Below are positions 1 to 5,218 of a DNA stretch of 5,655 bases, piece by piece (positions within the stretch are counted from its first letter, which is position 1; each line of letters starts with the position of its first letter). Source of the DNA: Nitrospira sp. (GTDB taxonomy: Bacteria; Nitrospirota; Nitrospiria; Nitrospirales; Nitrospiraceae); contig JAKDNQ010000156.1 in the NCBI GenBank assembly GCA_030456405.1, forward strand, positions 1 through 5,655, written 5' to 3'. Made by a program: the position numbers and the translations under genes. The notes under the pieces are model-generated. The model saw only the letters and a program-made list of their open reading frames with translations, did no database searches and was not told the origin of the DNA.

Positions 1-2
1 GA

Positions 3-35
3 ACCGGACAGATCATGTGCTACATACACCGGACA
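3..35. repeat. ACCGGACA direct repeat pair, possible insertion-sequence terminus
   Basis: ACCGGACA occurs at 3-10 and again at 28-35, a period of 25 bp, and both copies are followed by purine-AT. Read on the minus strand the block begins TGTCCGGT and repeats it. Repeated terminal motifs and a TG...CA boundary are known for IS21-type elements, so this may be the outer end of an element lying to the left of the window. No transposase is visible here. The repeat is seen directly; the IS assignment is inference. Confidence 0.4.
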
Positions 36-70
36 AATTAACTTGCTATCTACATTCGGCTATGCCGGTC

Positions 71-99
71 TTGACGAATCTTCTTCGAGGATGAACAAT
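71..99 (+). promoter_or_regulatory. candidate sigma70 promoter for the aldo/keto reductase gene
   Basis: TTGACG (71-76) is followed after 17 bp by AACAAT (94-99), which matches 4 of 6 positions of the -10 consensus. Transcription would start near 106, about 50 nt before the preferred start codon. This would exclude the upstream in-frame TTG (43) and ATG (91) as main starts. The -10 is weak, so confidence is low. Confidence 0.25.
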
Positions 100-156
100 G
101 TCGGTGGTGGGGAGAGAGTGTGTCCCTCGAATCACAGGATAGATGCGGGGAGGATT

Positions 157-1242
157 ATGAGCATGCCGCGACATGAGGATCGAGACGAGAACAACACTGA
201 ACTGAAGATCGGTCGACGTGAAGTGTGCACACGAATCGGCCTGTTGGGATCGGCGGTTATGCTGGCAGGGATCTCCAGCCTGGCACGTGCGATGACAGAT
301 GCGGAAAGATCTCCGAGTAAGTTGGAGGAGCAGGGTCTACCCCGTCGTCAGTTGGGGCGCACTGGTGTCACGGTTCCGATTTTAGCGCTCGGAGGCTGGC
401 ATGTTCTGAAAGCGAGCGATGAAGAAGGCCATCGAATCGTTCAGGAGGCCATTGCCGCCGGACTGACGTTCTTCGACAACTCATGGGACTATCACAACAA
501 TCGGAGCGAAGCGGTGATGGGGAAGGCGCTGAAGGGGCATCGTCACGATGTCTTTTTAATGACTAAGATGTGTACCCACGGCCGTGGGAAAAAGGTCGGC
601 ATGTTGCATTTAGAGCAGTCGTTGCGTCGGCTGGGTACTGACTACCTGGATTTGTGGCAAATTCATGAAGTCGGTTGCGACGATGATCCTGAACGTATTT
701 TCCGGGAAGGGGGAGCGATTGAGGCGTTGAGTGAAGCGAAGCAGCAAGGGAAAGTACGATTCATAGGATTTACCGGCCACACGAATCCCGCCGTGCATTT
801 GAACGTGCTCAAGTACGACTTTCCGTTCGACACCTGTCAACTTCCGCTGAATGTCTTTGATGCGGCCTACAACAGTTTCGAACGTCAGGTTCTTCCGGAA
901 CTTCTCAGGCGTGGCATCGCACCCATTGCCATGAAATCGCTTTGTGGAAACGGGAAGCCGATTCAGCAGGGTATTCTGACGGTCGAAGAGGCGATACGAT
1001 ACGTGCTGTCCTTGCCGGTCTCCACGCTCGTGAGCGGCATCGATTCACGAGAGGTGTTGCGTCAGAATCTTGCCATCGTCAGACGGTTCGTTCCCATGAC
1101 GCAGGAAGAAATGGCGCAGCTTCGGCGACGGGTCTCCGGCCATGCGGCAGAAGGACAATTTGAACACTATAAGACCAATGCACTCTGGTCATGCGATCGG
1201 CATGAAGTCGAGCGTCGCTATGGCAAACTCGAGAAGGCATAA
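157..1242 (+). CDS. Tat-exported aldo/keto reductase
   Basis: NADPH-dependent oxidoreductase of the aldo/keto reductase TIM-barrel superfamily, 361 aa from this start; substrate unknown. The N-terminus carries a twin-arginine signal: R20-R21 in GRREVCTRIGLLG, then a hydrophobic stretch ending in ARA (43-45), a good cleavage site. The barrel begins with RQLGRTGVTVPILALGG (about 64-80). The classical tetrad is complete: D107 (FFDNS), Y112 (WDYHN), K137 (MTKM) and H170 (WQIHE). IGFTGH (203-208) and a late SG...N segment (S293, G294, N304) fit the cofactor-binding end. The start is chosen for the GGGGAGG at 147-153; the ATG at 163 has better spacing (9 nt) and is a real alternative. The frame stays open back to a TTG at 43, which lies next to the possible IS end and would bury the Tat signal deep inside the protein. 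Tat export would place the folded, cofactor-loaded enzyme outside the cytoplasm. Family call is firm; substrate and location are inferred. Confidence 0.93.
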   Translation: MSMPRHEDRDENNTELKIGRREVCTRIGLLGSAVMLAGISSLARAMTDAERSPSKLEEQGLPRRQLGRTGVTVPILALGGWHVLKASDEEGHRIVQEAIAAGLTFFDNSWDYHNNRSEAVMGKALKGHRHDVFLMTKMCTHGRGKKVGMLHLEQSLRRLGTDYLDLWQIHEVGCDDDPERIFREGGAIEALSEAKQQGKVRFIGFTGHTNPAVHLNVLKYDFPFDTCQLPLNVFDAAYNSFERQVLPELLRRGIAPIAMKSLCGNGKPIQQGILTVEEAIRYVLSLPVSTLVSGIDSREVLRQNLAIVRRFVPMTQEEMAQLRRRVSGHAAEGQFEHYKTNALWSCDRHEVERRYGKLEKA

Positions 1243-1400
1243 CTATGCTCATGCATACAGGGAGCAAAACCTTTGGAGGGCGGAGCGAAAGCTCGCAAAA
1301 CCAACACGATCAAACCGCCTGCGTCAGGCCCTCGATGTTTGTGAAGCGTGGGAGGGAGGGAATGAGTGGATGAGTCACCAGCCGTCATGAGCTATTGGGG
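1243..1400. other. convergent intergenic spacer with small hairpins
   Basis: This 158-bp gap separates two convergent genes. It holds GAGC-GAAA-GCTC (1283-1294, a 4-bp stem with a GNRA-type loop) and GCCTG-CGT-CAGGC (1317-1329, a perfect 5-bp stem). Neither is followed by a convincing T tract on either strand, so I do not call a terminator. A plus-strand reading frame crossing the area is a by-product of the reductase sequence. Confidence 0.4.
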
Positions 1401-1742
1401 CTAACGAGTCCTCTGAGGAAAATCCGGAGGGGATGGGTGAACAGGAGTCATGGCAGGAGGCAGTTGGGGAGGAGGGTCATGTAGCTGAAGGGGAGGGCCG
1501 AGGTTCATCGACGGACTTTGCGGCGGCTGCACCGTGAGGCGACGCTCGCCGCCTGGTGGATCGAGAATGGTTCCAACATTCCCAGCGGGATCCTTATACA
1601 CTTGCACGCCGCCCTCGGAGCCGAGCGCATCGTTTAAACGCTCGTTAAAGGCAGGCACTTGAGGGCGCTGTTCCTCATCGGCGAGCAGCATACTTGACCA
1701 TCCCACTCCCACAATAGCGAGCAACACACCCGTCTTATACAT
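1401..1742 (-). CDS. small secreted proline-rich protein, unknown function
   Basis: A 113-aa protein I cannot assign to a named family. The N-terminus MYKTGVLLAIVGVGWSSMLLA is a typical Sec signal peptide, with likely cleavage after A21 (before DEEQ). A short region around 32-62 (FNERLNDALGSEGG, then VQVYKDPAGNVGTILDPPGG) looks like a compact fold with a predicted beta hairpin. From about 72 to the end the protein is very proline-rich (PPQSP, GPPLQL, DPPPQLPP), probably an extended tail. The mature protein is probably periplasmic or envelope-associated. An ATG at 1742 is chosen; a GTG two codons upstream (1748) is also possible. Neither has a clear Shine-Dalgarno. It is convergent with the reductase and divergent from the next gene, so probably transcribed alone. 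The clean signal peptide supports a real gene. Confidence 0.7.
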   Translation of the reverse strand: MYKTGVLLAIVGVGWSSMLLADEEQRPQVPAFNERLNDALGSEGGVQVYKDPAGNVGTILDPPGGERRLTVQPPQSPSMNLGPPLQLHDPPPQLPPAMTPVHPSPPDFPQRTR

Positions 1743-2020
1743 AGTCACATTGTACTGACGACGCGCGTCTGGTTACACCCCTGTAGTGAGAGTCAACACG
1801 TGAAGAACGTCGATGTGCAAGAGCTGAGAATGGTGTTTGGATTGGTTTCGAGCTGATTGACGCTCAACCCCGCCAGTTGCCCACTGCATCCGACGGTGTT
1901 TCTTACCGCTTGTTGTCCGGATCGTGAAAATATTTGGGGCTGATCTGGGTTGCGGTTAGACTGAATGTCATCCGGTCTGCACCGCAATCGCGGATGCAAG
2001 GCGAGCCCCGCGTGGTAATT
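1743..2020. other. divergent intergenic region, no clear promoter
   Basis: This 278-bp gap separates divergent genes, so it should hold promoters for both. On the minus strand TTGACT (1796-1791) is followed after 15 bp by TAACCA (1775-1770), a weak candidate for the proline-rich gene. On the plus strand TTGACG (1857-1862) has no acceptable -10 at 16-18 bp. A short A/T stretch lies at 1927-1935. I see no convincing small gene or structured RNA. Confidence 0.4.
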
Positions 2021-2650
2021 ATGGCGCTCTTCCTAAGTCGTTTTCCTCGCCTCAGTTTTGGCATTGCCGGCGCGATTGTGTCCTCCGGTTGCTTTGCGTT
2101 CCTCTATCATTGGTTTACCATCTTCAATGAATGGCTGGGGATGGTCGTGGTGTACGATACCCGGCCACTTTGGCTTGTGTTGTTGATGTCTATCGCTACC
2201 TGGTTCCCGTGGTTCCTCCTTGTTGTGATTCTTGGTCTGCGGTTCTGGCGTGGCTCAACATACAAACCCGTTGCATTCTCGCTTGGGCTCGCGGCTCCCT
2301 ATGCTGCAGTTTTTAGTGTGCTCTTCCTTCTCCCTCCTCTTGAAGACCGCTGGCAGCAGGAGGCATTCGATTCTCAGAGGTGGAAGGCCGCTCAAGCCGC
2401 CAATCCCTTGTGGCCGGATCGTCTTCGGATGGTTGATGATCTCATCGCCACGGTTCCCCTTGTTGGACTGCCGAAGGGTCATGTGACCGAGCTTCTGGGG
2501 GAAGGCGATAAAACCAGCTATTGGAGGGATTGGGATGCCGTGTATTGGCTGGGTCCGGAAAGAGGTTTGTTTGGCATCGATTCAGAGTGGCTAGTTTTGA
2601 GGTTTAGTTCCGATGGTCGTGTCACGGAGTATCGTATCGTTACCGACTAG
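2021..2650 (+). CDS. three-helix membrane protein with C-terminal BamE/SmpA-like domain
   Basis: A 209-aa protein of unknown function with two parts. The N-terminal half has three hydrophobic segments (about 12-35, 48-73 and 83-106) ending in LLPPLED. The C-terminal half (about 116-209) is soluble: RLRMVDDLIAT (134-144), GLPKGHVTELLGEGD (149-163), VYWLGPERG (174-182), IDSEWLVLRF (186-195) and GRVTEYRIVTD (199-209). The order 'G-[x]-[x]-[x]-x-V-x-x-LLG-x-x-D ... YWLG ... LxxxF-x-x-x-GxV' resembles the BamE/SmpA/OmlA fold of small outer-membrane lipoproteins, but no lipobox is present; here it would be tethered to an inner-membrane anchor. That fold assignment is pattern recognition only. Start: the ATG at 2021 sits directly before the first hydrophobic segment but lacks a good Shine-Dalgarno. 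The frame is open back to a TTG at 1934, with an ATG at 1994 and a GTG at 2012 as alternatives; AAGG at 1998-2001 would favour the GTG. Confidence 0.8.
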   Translation: MALFLSRFPRLSFGIAGAIVSSGCFAFLYHWFTIFNEWLGMVVVYDTRPLWLVLLMSIATWFPWFLLVVILGLRFWRGSTYKPVAFSLGLAAPYAAVFSVLFLLPPLEDRWQQEAFDSQRWKAAQAANPLWPDRLRMVDDLIATVPLVGLPKGHVTELLGEGDKTSYWRDWDAVYWLGPERGLFGIDSEWLVLRFSSDGRVTEYRIVTD

Positions 2651-2703
2651 AAAGAGAACAGAGGCAGAATGATTTCGCGGCACACTGTCATACATCATGC
2701 GGG

Positions 2704-3828
2704 CTAACTCCTTGCGGCGGTCAGGTCGTTGATCAGACTGCGGAAGATCTCATTCTTCATGAAGCGCTGAAACGATGAGTTCCGGCGTGGGTCGGGCATT
2801 CCCTGGTCGCCAGGGTTTAGATTTTTTCGATGGCGAAAAGCTGTCCTGAGGGACTGCATCGTATGATCGATCTCATTCATGTCTGCAAACGTGCAGGCCA
2901 GATTGTAGTGGAACAACGGGTAGGCAGGGTCGGCCTGTATTCCCTGTTCAAACAGGGCTGCTGCTTCCTTGAGACGACCGGTCATTTCGTAGGCCGTCCC
3001 TAACTTGTTGATCAAGGTGCGCCAGAGGGTCCGTTCGAGTTGCGGCTCGGCTGTTTCAAGATCAAACGCTTTCGAATAGGGTGGAATGGCTTGGGCGAAT
3101 TTGTTCTGCCGATAGAGCGCGTTTCCTATTTCGAGTAATTCTCTGCTGCTGGGTGGTGCCGGTGGGTGGATCTGTATGATCTTTAGCGGCGCTGTTTTCT
3201 TGGTCAGGATGATCTTCAGCGGCGCCGGAAGCGTGGTCTGTAGGATCGTTGAGGGTTCTGGTTGCAAGCGAATGTTTTTGAGAATTGATTGAAAGAGCGG
3301 CGCATCGGCGTTGGTGTAGTATGCCTTCGAAAGATGGATGTCGGCATAGACGTTGTCTTGTGCGATGCAGGCGAACACATGTTTCTGGTCCAATCGGACT
3401 CCACGGAATTTGTGCAAGGTATATTCAAGGGTTGGTATGGCGCCGGTGGTGTTGAGTGCGATGTCTTGCCCGCGGGTGACAGACGGACTTTCCTGTATCA
3501 GTTGGAGCTGTTCGATGCAACCATGCGCGGTCGCATGAGTCGGAACTTTTTCAAGAGTGACAGACACGTTCAGTCCCGTTTTGGGGTGTGAGGCTGTGAA
3601 ATTACGGCGACCGTCAGGGTTGACCTGGTCAATGTCTTTTTTGAAGCCGGGTAAGTCGATCGAAAGGCCCAAGCCCTTCTCAGGCCATGTTACAAATGTC
3701 GGGGGTTCGTCCTTTCCAATAGCAGCCTGTGAGAGGCCAATGGTCTTTGCCGGCGCGAAGGACCAGAGGCTCAAGGCGCAAACGACTAACACCTTTATCG
3801 TATTGGCTTGCATGCACTGGCTCGTCAT
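2704..3828 (-). CDS. secreted TPR protein with N-terminal PsbP/DUF1795-like domain
   Basis: A 374-aa exported protein. Residues 1-27 form a signal peptide (hydrophobic IKVLVVCALSLWSF, cleavage likely after APA, 25-27). Residues about 43-188 form a mixed alpha/beta domain starting with FVTWPEKGLGLSIDLPGF and containing two cysteines (C104, C154) that could pair outside the cytoplasm. It recalls PsbP/DUF1795-type domains, an uncertain call. Residues 192-224 are three tandem 11-residue units. Residues about 229-337 hold roughly three TPR units: LLEIGNALYRQNKFAQAI, INKLGTAYEMTGRLKEAAALFEQGIQADP and YNLACTFADMNEIDHTMQSL. The end (MPDPRRNSSFQRFMKNEIFRSLINDL) is the 'PDP...SFxxfxxxxxF' tail common after TPRs. 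The likely role is protein-protein interaction in the periplasm; partner unknown. The start is set by AGGAG at 3834-3838, 5 nt before the ATG; a GTG at 3864 is the alternative and would push the signal peptide inwards. Confidence 0.85.
   Translation of the reverse strand: MTSQCMQANTIKVLVVCALSLWSFAPAKTIGLSQAAIGKDEPPTFVTWPEKGLGLSIDLPGFKKDIDQVNPDGRRNFTASHPKTGLNVSVTLEKVPTHATAHGCIEQLQLIQESPSVTRGQDIALNTTGAIPTLEYTLHKFRGVRLDQKHVFACIAQDNVYADIHLSKAYYTNADAPLFQSILKNIRLQPEPSTILQTTLPAPLKIILTKKTAPLKIIQIHPPAPPSSRELLEIGNALYRQNKFAQAIPPYSKAFDLETAEPQLERTLWRTLINKLGTAYEMTGRLKEAAALFEQGIQADPAYPLFHYNLACTFADMNEIDHTMQSLRTAFRHRKNLNPGDQGMPDPRRNSSFQRFMKNEIFRSLINDLTAARS
3157..3255 (-). repeat. three tandem 11-residue (33-bp) units inside the TPR protein
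   Basis: Residues 192-202 (PSTILQTTLPA), 203-213 (PLKIILTKKTA) and 214-224 (PLKIIQIHPPA) line up at a period of 11. Each starts with P and ends with A. In DNA the two best copies share an 18-mer with 2 mismatches at 3176-3193 and 3209-3226, exactly 33 bp apart. The first protein unit is the most diverged. The block links the N-terminal domain to the TPRs. Confidence 0.6.
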
Positions 3829-3833
3829 CGGTT

Positions 3834-3838
3834 CTCCT
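3834..3838 (-). promoter_or_regulatory. Shine-Dalgarno of the TPR gene
   Basis: On the minus strand this reads AGGAG within AGAGGAGAA, with 5 nt before the ATG at 3828. It is among the strongest ribosome binding sites in the window and decides the start of the TPR gene. Confidence 0.8.
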
Positions 3839-3869
3839 CTGATGACATGATGCCTCTCTTGCACAGTCA

Positions 3870-3950
3870 GTGTAGGATATGACCTGGTCCCTCGAAAGAA
3901 AATTGCTATTTCTGTGCGAATTCTTGACGCACTTGCATCCTACACGTAGG
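3870..3950. promoter_or_regulatory. inverted GTGTAGGAT arms in the TPR/four-helix divergent region, possible operator
   Basis: GTGTAGGAT (3870-3878) has an exact inverted copy, ATCCTACAC (3937-3945), 58 bp away. The right arm overlaps a small palindrome, CCTAC-AC-GTAGG (3939-3950), so the GTAGG core occurs three times. The right arm lies directly before the -10 of the four-helix gene. The left arm overlaps TATCCT (3879-3874 on the minus strand), a weak possible -10 for the TPR gene. The repeats are seen; binding by a regulator is inference. Confidence 0.35.
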
Positions 3951-3952
3951 GT
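3924..3952 (+). promoter_or_regulatory. sigma70-type promoter of the four-helix membrane protein, possibly leaderless
   Basis: TTGACG (3924-3929), a 17-bp spacer and TAGGGT (3947-3952). The -10 ends only 7 nt before the ATG at 3960, so the transcript may begin at or next to the start codon. The same block occurs before the hydrolase (5157-5185), which argues that it is functional. The GTAGGG could instead act as a weak Shine-Dalgarno, 8 nt from the ATG. Confidence 0.55.
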
Positions 3953-3959
3953 TTTCTCG

Positions 3960-4328
3960 ATGAAGAAGGAAATCTGGCTGTATGGAGCTGCCTGTGCCTC
4001 TGGGATCCTGGCATGGATTCTCATTTCATTGTTCTCCGGGCAGACAGAGGCGTGGGATTCTGAGTTCTATCTCACCCTCGGTATTCCAGCGCTCTGTCTC
4101 GTTGCTGGGATTCTAGGATTTATTGAGCCGAAGCGACCGTGGAGATGGGGGATTGTTCAGGTTCTAGGGCAAGCGGTCTGGATGTTTGCCACTCAAGGGT
4201 TTGGTAATCTGTGGCCGCTTGGGATGGTGGCGTTTGGTCTCTTTGCCATTCCCTTGATAGCGGCCTCGGGTCTTGGAGCATTGATCGCAAGGCGGAATGG
4301 AAAGATGTCCGGAACTATTTCGGCCTGA
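3960..4328 (+). CDS. small four-helix inner-membrane protein, unknown function
   Basis: A 122-aa hydrophobic protein with no named family that I can assign. Four membrane segments are visible: about 5-26 (IWLYGAACASGILAWILISL), 36-56 (FYLTLGIPALCLVAGILGF), 63-80 (WGIVQVLGQAVWMFATQG) and 87-110 (LGMVAFGLFAIPLIAASGLG). Short polar connections separate them, including FSGQTEAWDSE (25-35) and EPKRPWRW (56-63), and the tail RRNGKMSG is basic. The even number of helices and the basic tail suggest both ends face the cytoplasm. No enzyme motif or conserved acidic or histidine cluster is evident. The ATG at 3960 is chosen because it directly precedes the first helix (MKKEIW) and follows the promoter block; an ATG at 3879 would start upstream of that promoter. 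It is divergent from the TPR gene, with 131 bp between the start codons. Confidence 0.78.
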   Translation: MKKEIWLYGAACASGILAWILISLFSGQTEAWDSEFYLTLGIPALCLVAGILGFIEPKRPWRWGIVQVLGQAVWMFATQGFGNLWPLGMVAFGLFAIPLIAASGLGALIARRNGKMSGTISA

Positions 4329-4744
4329 ACAGCCGTCTCAGCGCTGCTGACCACCAACCTCATCCTATTGGCCTTGCACTCATAGCCCGAAACGGTTTAC
4401 GTCTCACGTTTCACGGAGGTCGGTCCCGCCGGCATCCACTGCATCGGAGGAGTAGTCGGAAGAGTAAAGGGTCATCATCGATCAATTGCAACAGATGGCT
4501 ACACGGCTAATTCTTGAAAGAATACATTTAAGAAACACAATGATGTTATTGAAAATACAATTGATCTTTGACATGCGAAAACGATCTACTCCTGTCTCAT
4601 TCCATCAGCCGTGCGCCAGGTAGCCTTCACTCTTATCTCCAACAACAGACGCTTCACACGTATTGCCCACGAGTGTGTCCCCTTCCTAGGTAGGATACCG
4701 CTCACAGGACAGGGCCCGGTACTATCCGGTGTCACGGAGGCTCG
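4329..4744. other. 416-bp gene-free stretch with heptamer repeat, AT-rich island and 5'UTR hairpin
   Basis: No credible gene: the reading frames here are overhangs of neighbouring genes or arginine/serine-rich chance frames. It contains ACG every 7 bp at 4392-4415 (with ACGTCTC and ACGTTTC), a 29% GC island at 4501-4580 by hand count, the inverted repeat TTCTT-GA-AAGAA (4511-4522), and a stem-loop at 4693-4727 just before the PilZ ribosome binding site. Promoter candidates for PilZ are TTGAAA (4514-4519) with CACAAT (4536-4541, 16 bp spacing), and TTGATC (4561-4566) with TCTACT (4585-4590, 18 bp). A perfect TTGACA at 4568-4573 has no matching -10. Confidence 0.5.
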
Positions 4745-5135
4745 ATGGCACCCCTTCAGTATTCTCGGACCTATCATCGGTTCCCGCTGTTCTATCCCGT
4801 CATCTATGGCGGTGCTCCCTTTGTCGGTGAAGGCATTCTGACCAACCTGTCACTGATGGGGTGCTCCGTCTTGTGCGATCAAGAGGTGCTCTGTGGCAGT
4901 GATGTGCGTGTGAGTGTTCTGCTTCCTGATCAGACGCCGGCGCTGTCAATAGATCTCGGGGCGATTAAATGGGTTCAGGGTTGTCAGTTCGGGGTAGAGT
5001 TTCTTCGCCTACCGCTTGAGACACGGCAACGTCTCAATCAGATGCTACGAATCGAACTGATCGAATTCTTGAAGACCCGATCACACAGAACCGAATTGAC
5101 AGGATTGCTCAAGCGTTAGGTCGCGCGTGAAGCGT
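4649..5135. repeat. inverted ACGCTTCAC copies flanking the PilZ gene
   Basis: ACGCTTCAC is at 4649-4657 on the plus strand, and its exact inverted copy GTGAAGCGT is at 5127-5135, just outside the two ends of the PilZ gene. Related versions ACGTCTCAC (4399-4407) and ACGTTTCAC (4406-4414) lie upstream as an overlapping 7-bp tandem. The span given covers both inverted copies. A 9-mer pair alone could be chance; the family of variants in gaps makes it more notable. Confidence 0.35.
4745..5119 (+). CDS. stand-alone PilZ domain protein (predicted c-di-GMP receptor)
   Basis: A 124-aa single-domain PilZ protein, the usual length for stand-alone members, which bind cyclic di-GMP and pass the signal to motility, adhesion or polysaccharide systems. 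The RxxxR motif is R8-TYH-R12, followed by the first strand FPLFYPVIYGG. The second motif, [D/N]xSxxG, is N34-L-S36-LM-G39. Strands VRVSVLLPD (54-62), LSIDLGAIKWVQ (67-78) and FGVEFLRL (82-89) complete the barrel, and a C-terminal helix runs from about 91 to 113. Both ligand motifs are intact, with Asn replacing Asp in the second, which is tolerated in the family. No signal peptide, so cytoplasmic. GGAGG at 4736-4740 lies 4 nt before the ATG. No cyclase or phosphodiesterase lies beside it, so its partner cannot be read from context. Confidence 0.87.
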   Translation: MAPLQYSRTYHRFPLFYPVIYGGAPFVGEGILTNLSLMGCSVLCDQEVLCGSDVRVSVLLPDQTPALSIDLGAIKWVQGCQFGVEFLRLPLETRQRLNQMLRIELIEFLKTRSHRTELTGLLKR

Positions 5136-5156
5136 TGTCGGTAAACGCCTGCATTC

Positions 5157-5185
5157 TTGACGTGTTTGCGTTGGCAGCGTAGGGT
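5157..5185 (+). promoter_or_regulatory. sigma70-type promoter upstream of the hydrolase
   Basis: TTGACG (5157-5162), a 17-bp spacer and TAGGGT (5180-5185). It sits inside a longer block shared with the four-helix gene promoter: ATTCTTGACG, TTGC three bases later, then CGTAGGGTT. Transcription would begin near 5192, 27 nt before the hydrolase ATG, so the hydrolase would be transcribed separately from PilZ. Confidence 0.55.
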
Positions 5186-5191
5186 TCCACG

Positions 5192-5218
5192 ATGTCATAT
5201 TGCTTTACGAGGGGGTGA
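5192..5218 (+). CDS. possible 8-codon leader ORF abutting the hydrolase start
   Basis: ATG at 5192 opens MSYCFTRG and stops with TGA at 5216-5218, immediately before the hydrolase ATG at 5219 and in the same frame. The ATG lies 6 nt after the -10, matching the position of the true start codon in the sister promoter at 3924-3960. The hydrolase ribosome binding site lies inside the last codons of this ORF. It may be a leaderless leader peptide, the relic of an older start, or chance. Confidence 0.25.
   Translation: MSYCFTRG

Noticed and set aside
43..156. Longer reductase starting at TTG 43 or ATG 91
   Set aside because: It would bury the Tat signal more than 55 residues inside the protein; ATG 91 has GAGG touching it, and the TTG lies 7 bp from the possible IS end. 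GGGGAGG at 147-153 supports ATG 157 or 163.
1283..1329. Terminators between the convergent reductase and proline-rich genes
   Set aside because: Stems of only 4-5 bp and no following T tract on either strand.
3289..3591. 100-aa plus-strand reading frame inside the TPR gene
   Set aside because: Antisense shadow of a well-supported minus-strand gene with signal peptide, domain structure and strong ribosome binding site.
4211..4510. 99-aa plus-strand reading frame overlapping the four-helix gene
   Set aside because: Out of frame with the membrane protein, arginine/serine-rich, no ribosome binding site, no recognisable domain.
4568..4573. Perfect -35 TTGACA as the PilZ promoter
   Set aside because: Nothing resembling a -10 lies 16-18 bp downstream; the only similar hexamer, TCTACT, is 11 bp away.
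4686..4735. c-di-GMP (GEMM) riboswitch upstream of PilZ
   Set aside because: CTAGGTAGGATACCGC and ACAGGACAGGGCCCGG look vaguely similar, but the conserved core (ACAGGGCAAACC, GCAAAGCC) is missing.
4745..5119. PilZ with a broken c-di-GMP motif (R12...F16)
   Set aside because: Wrong register: the second arginine of RxxxR is the one directly before FPLFYPV, so the motif is R8-TYH-R12 and is intact.
5107..5148. Terminator hairpin GCGTT...AACGC after PilZ
   Set aside because: A 5-bp stem (5132-5136 with 5144-5148) without a T run; not convincing.
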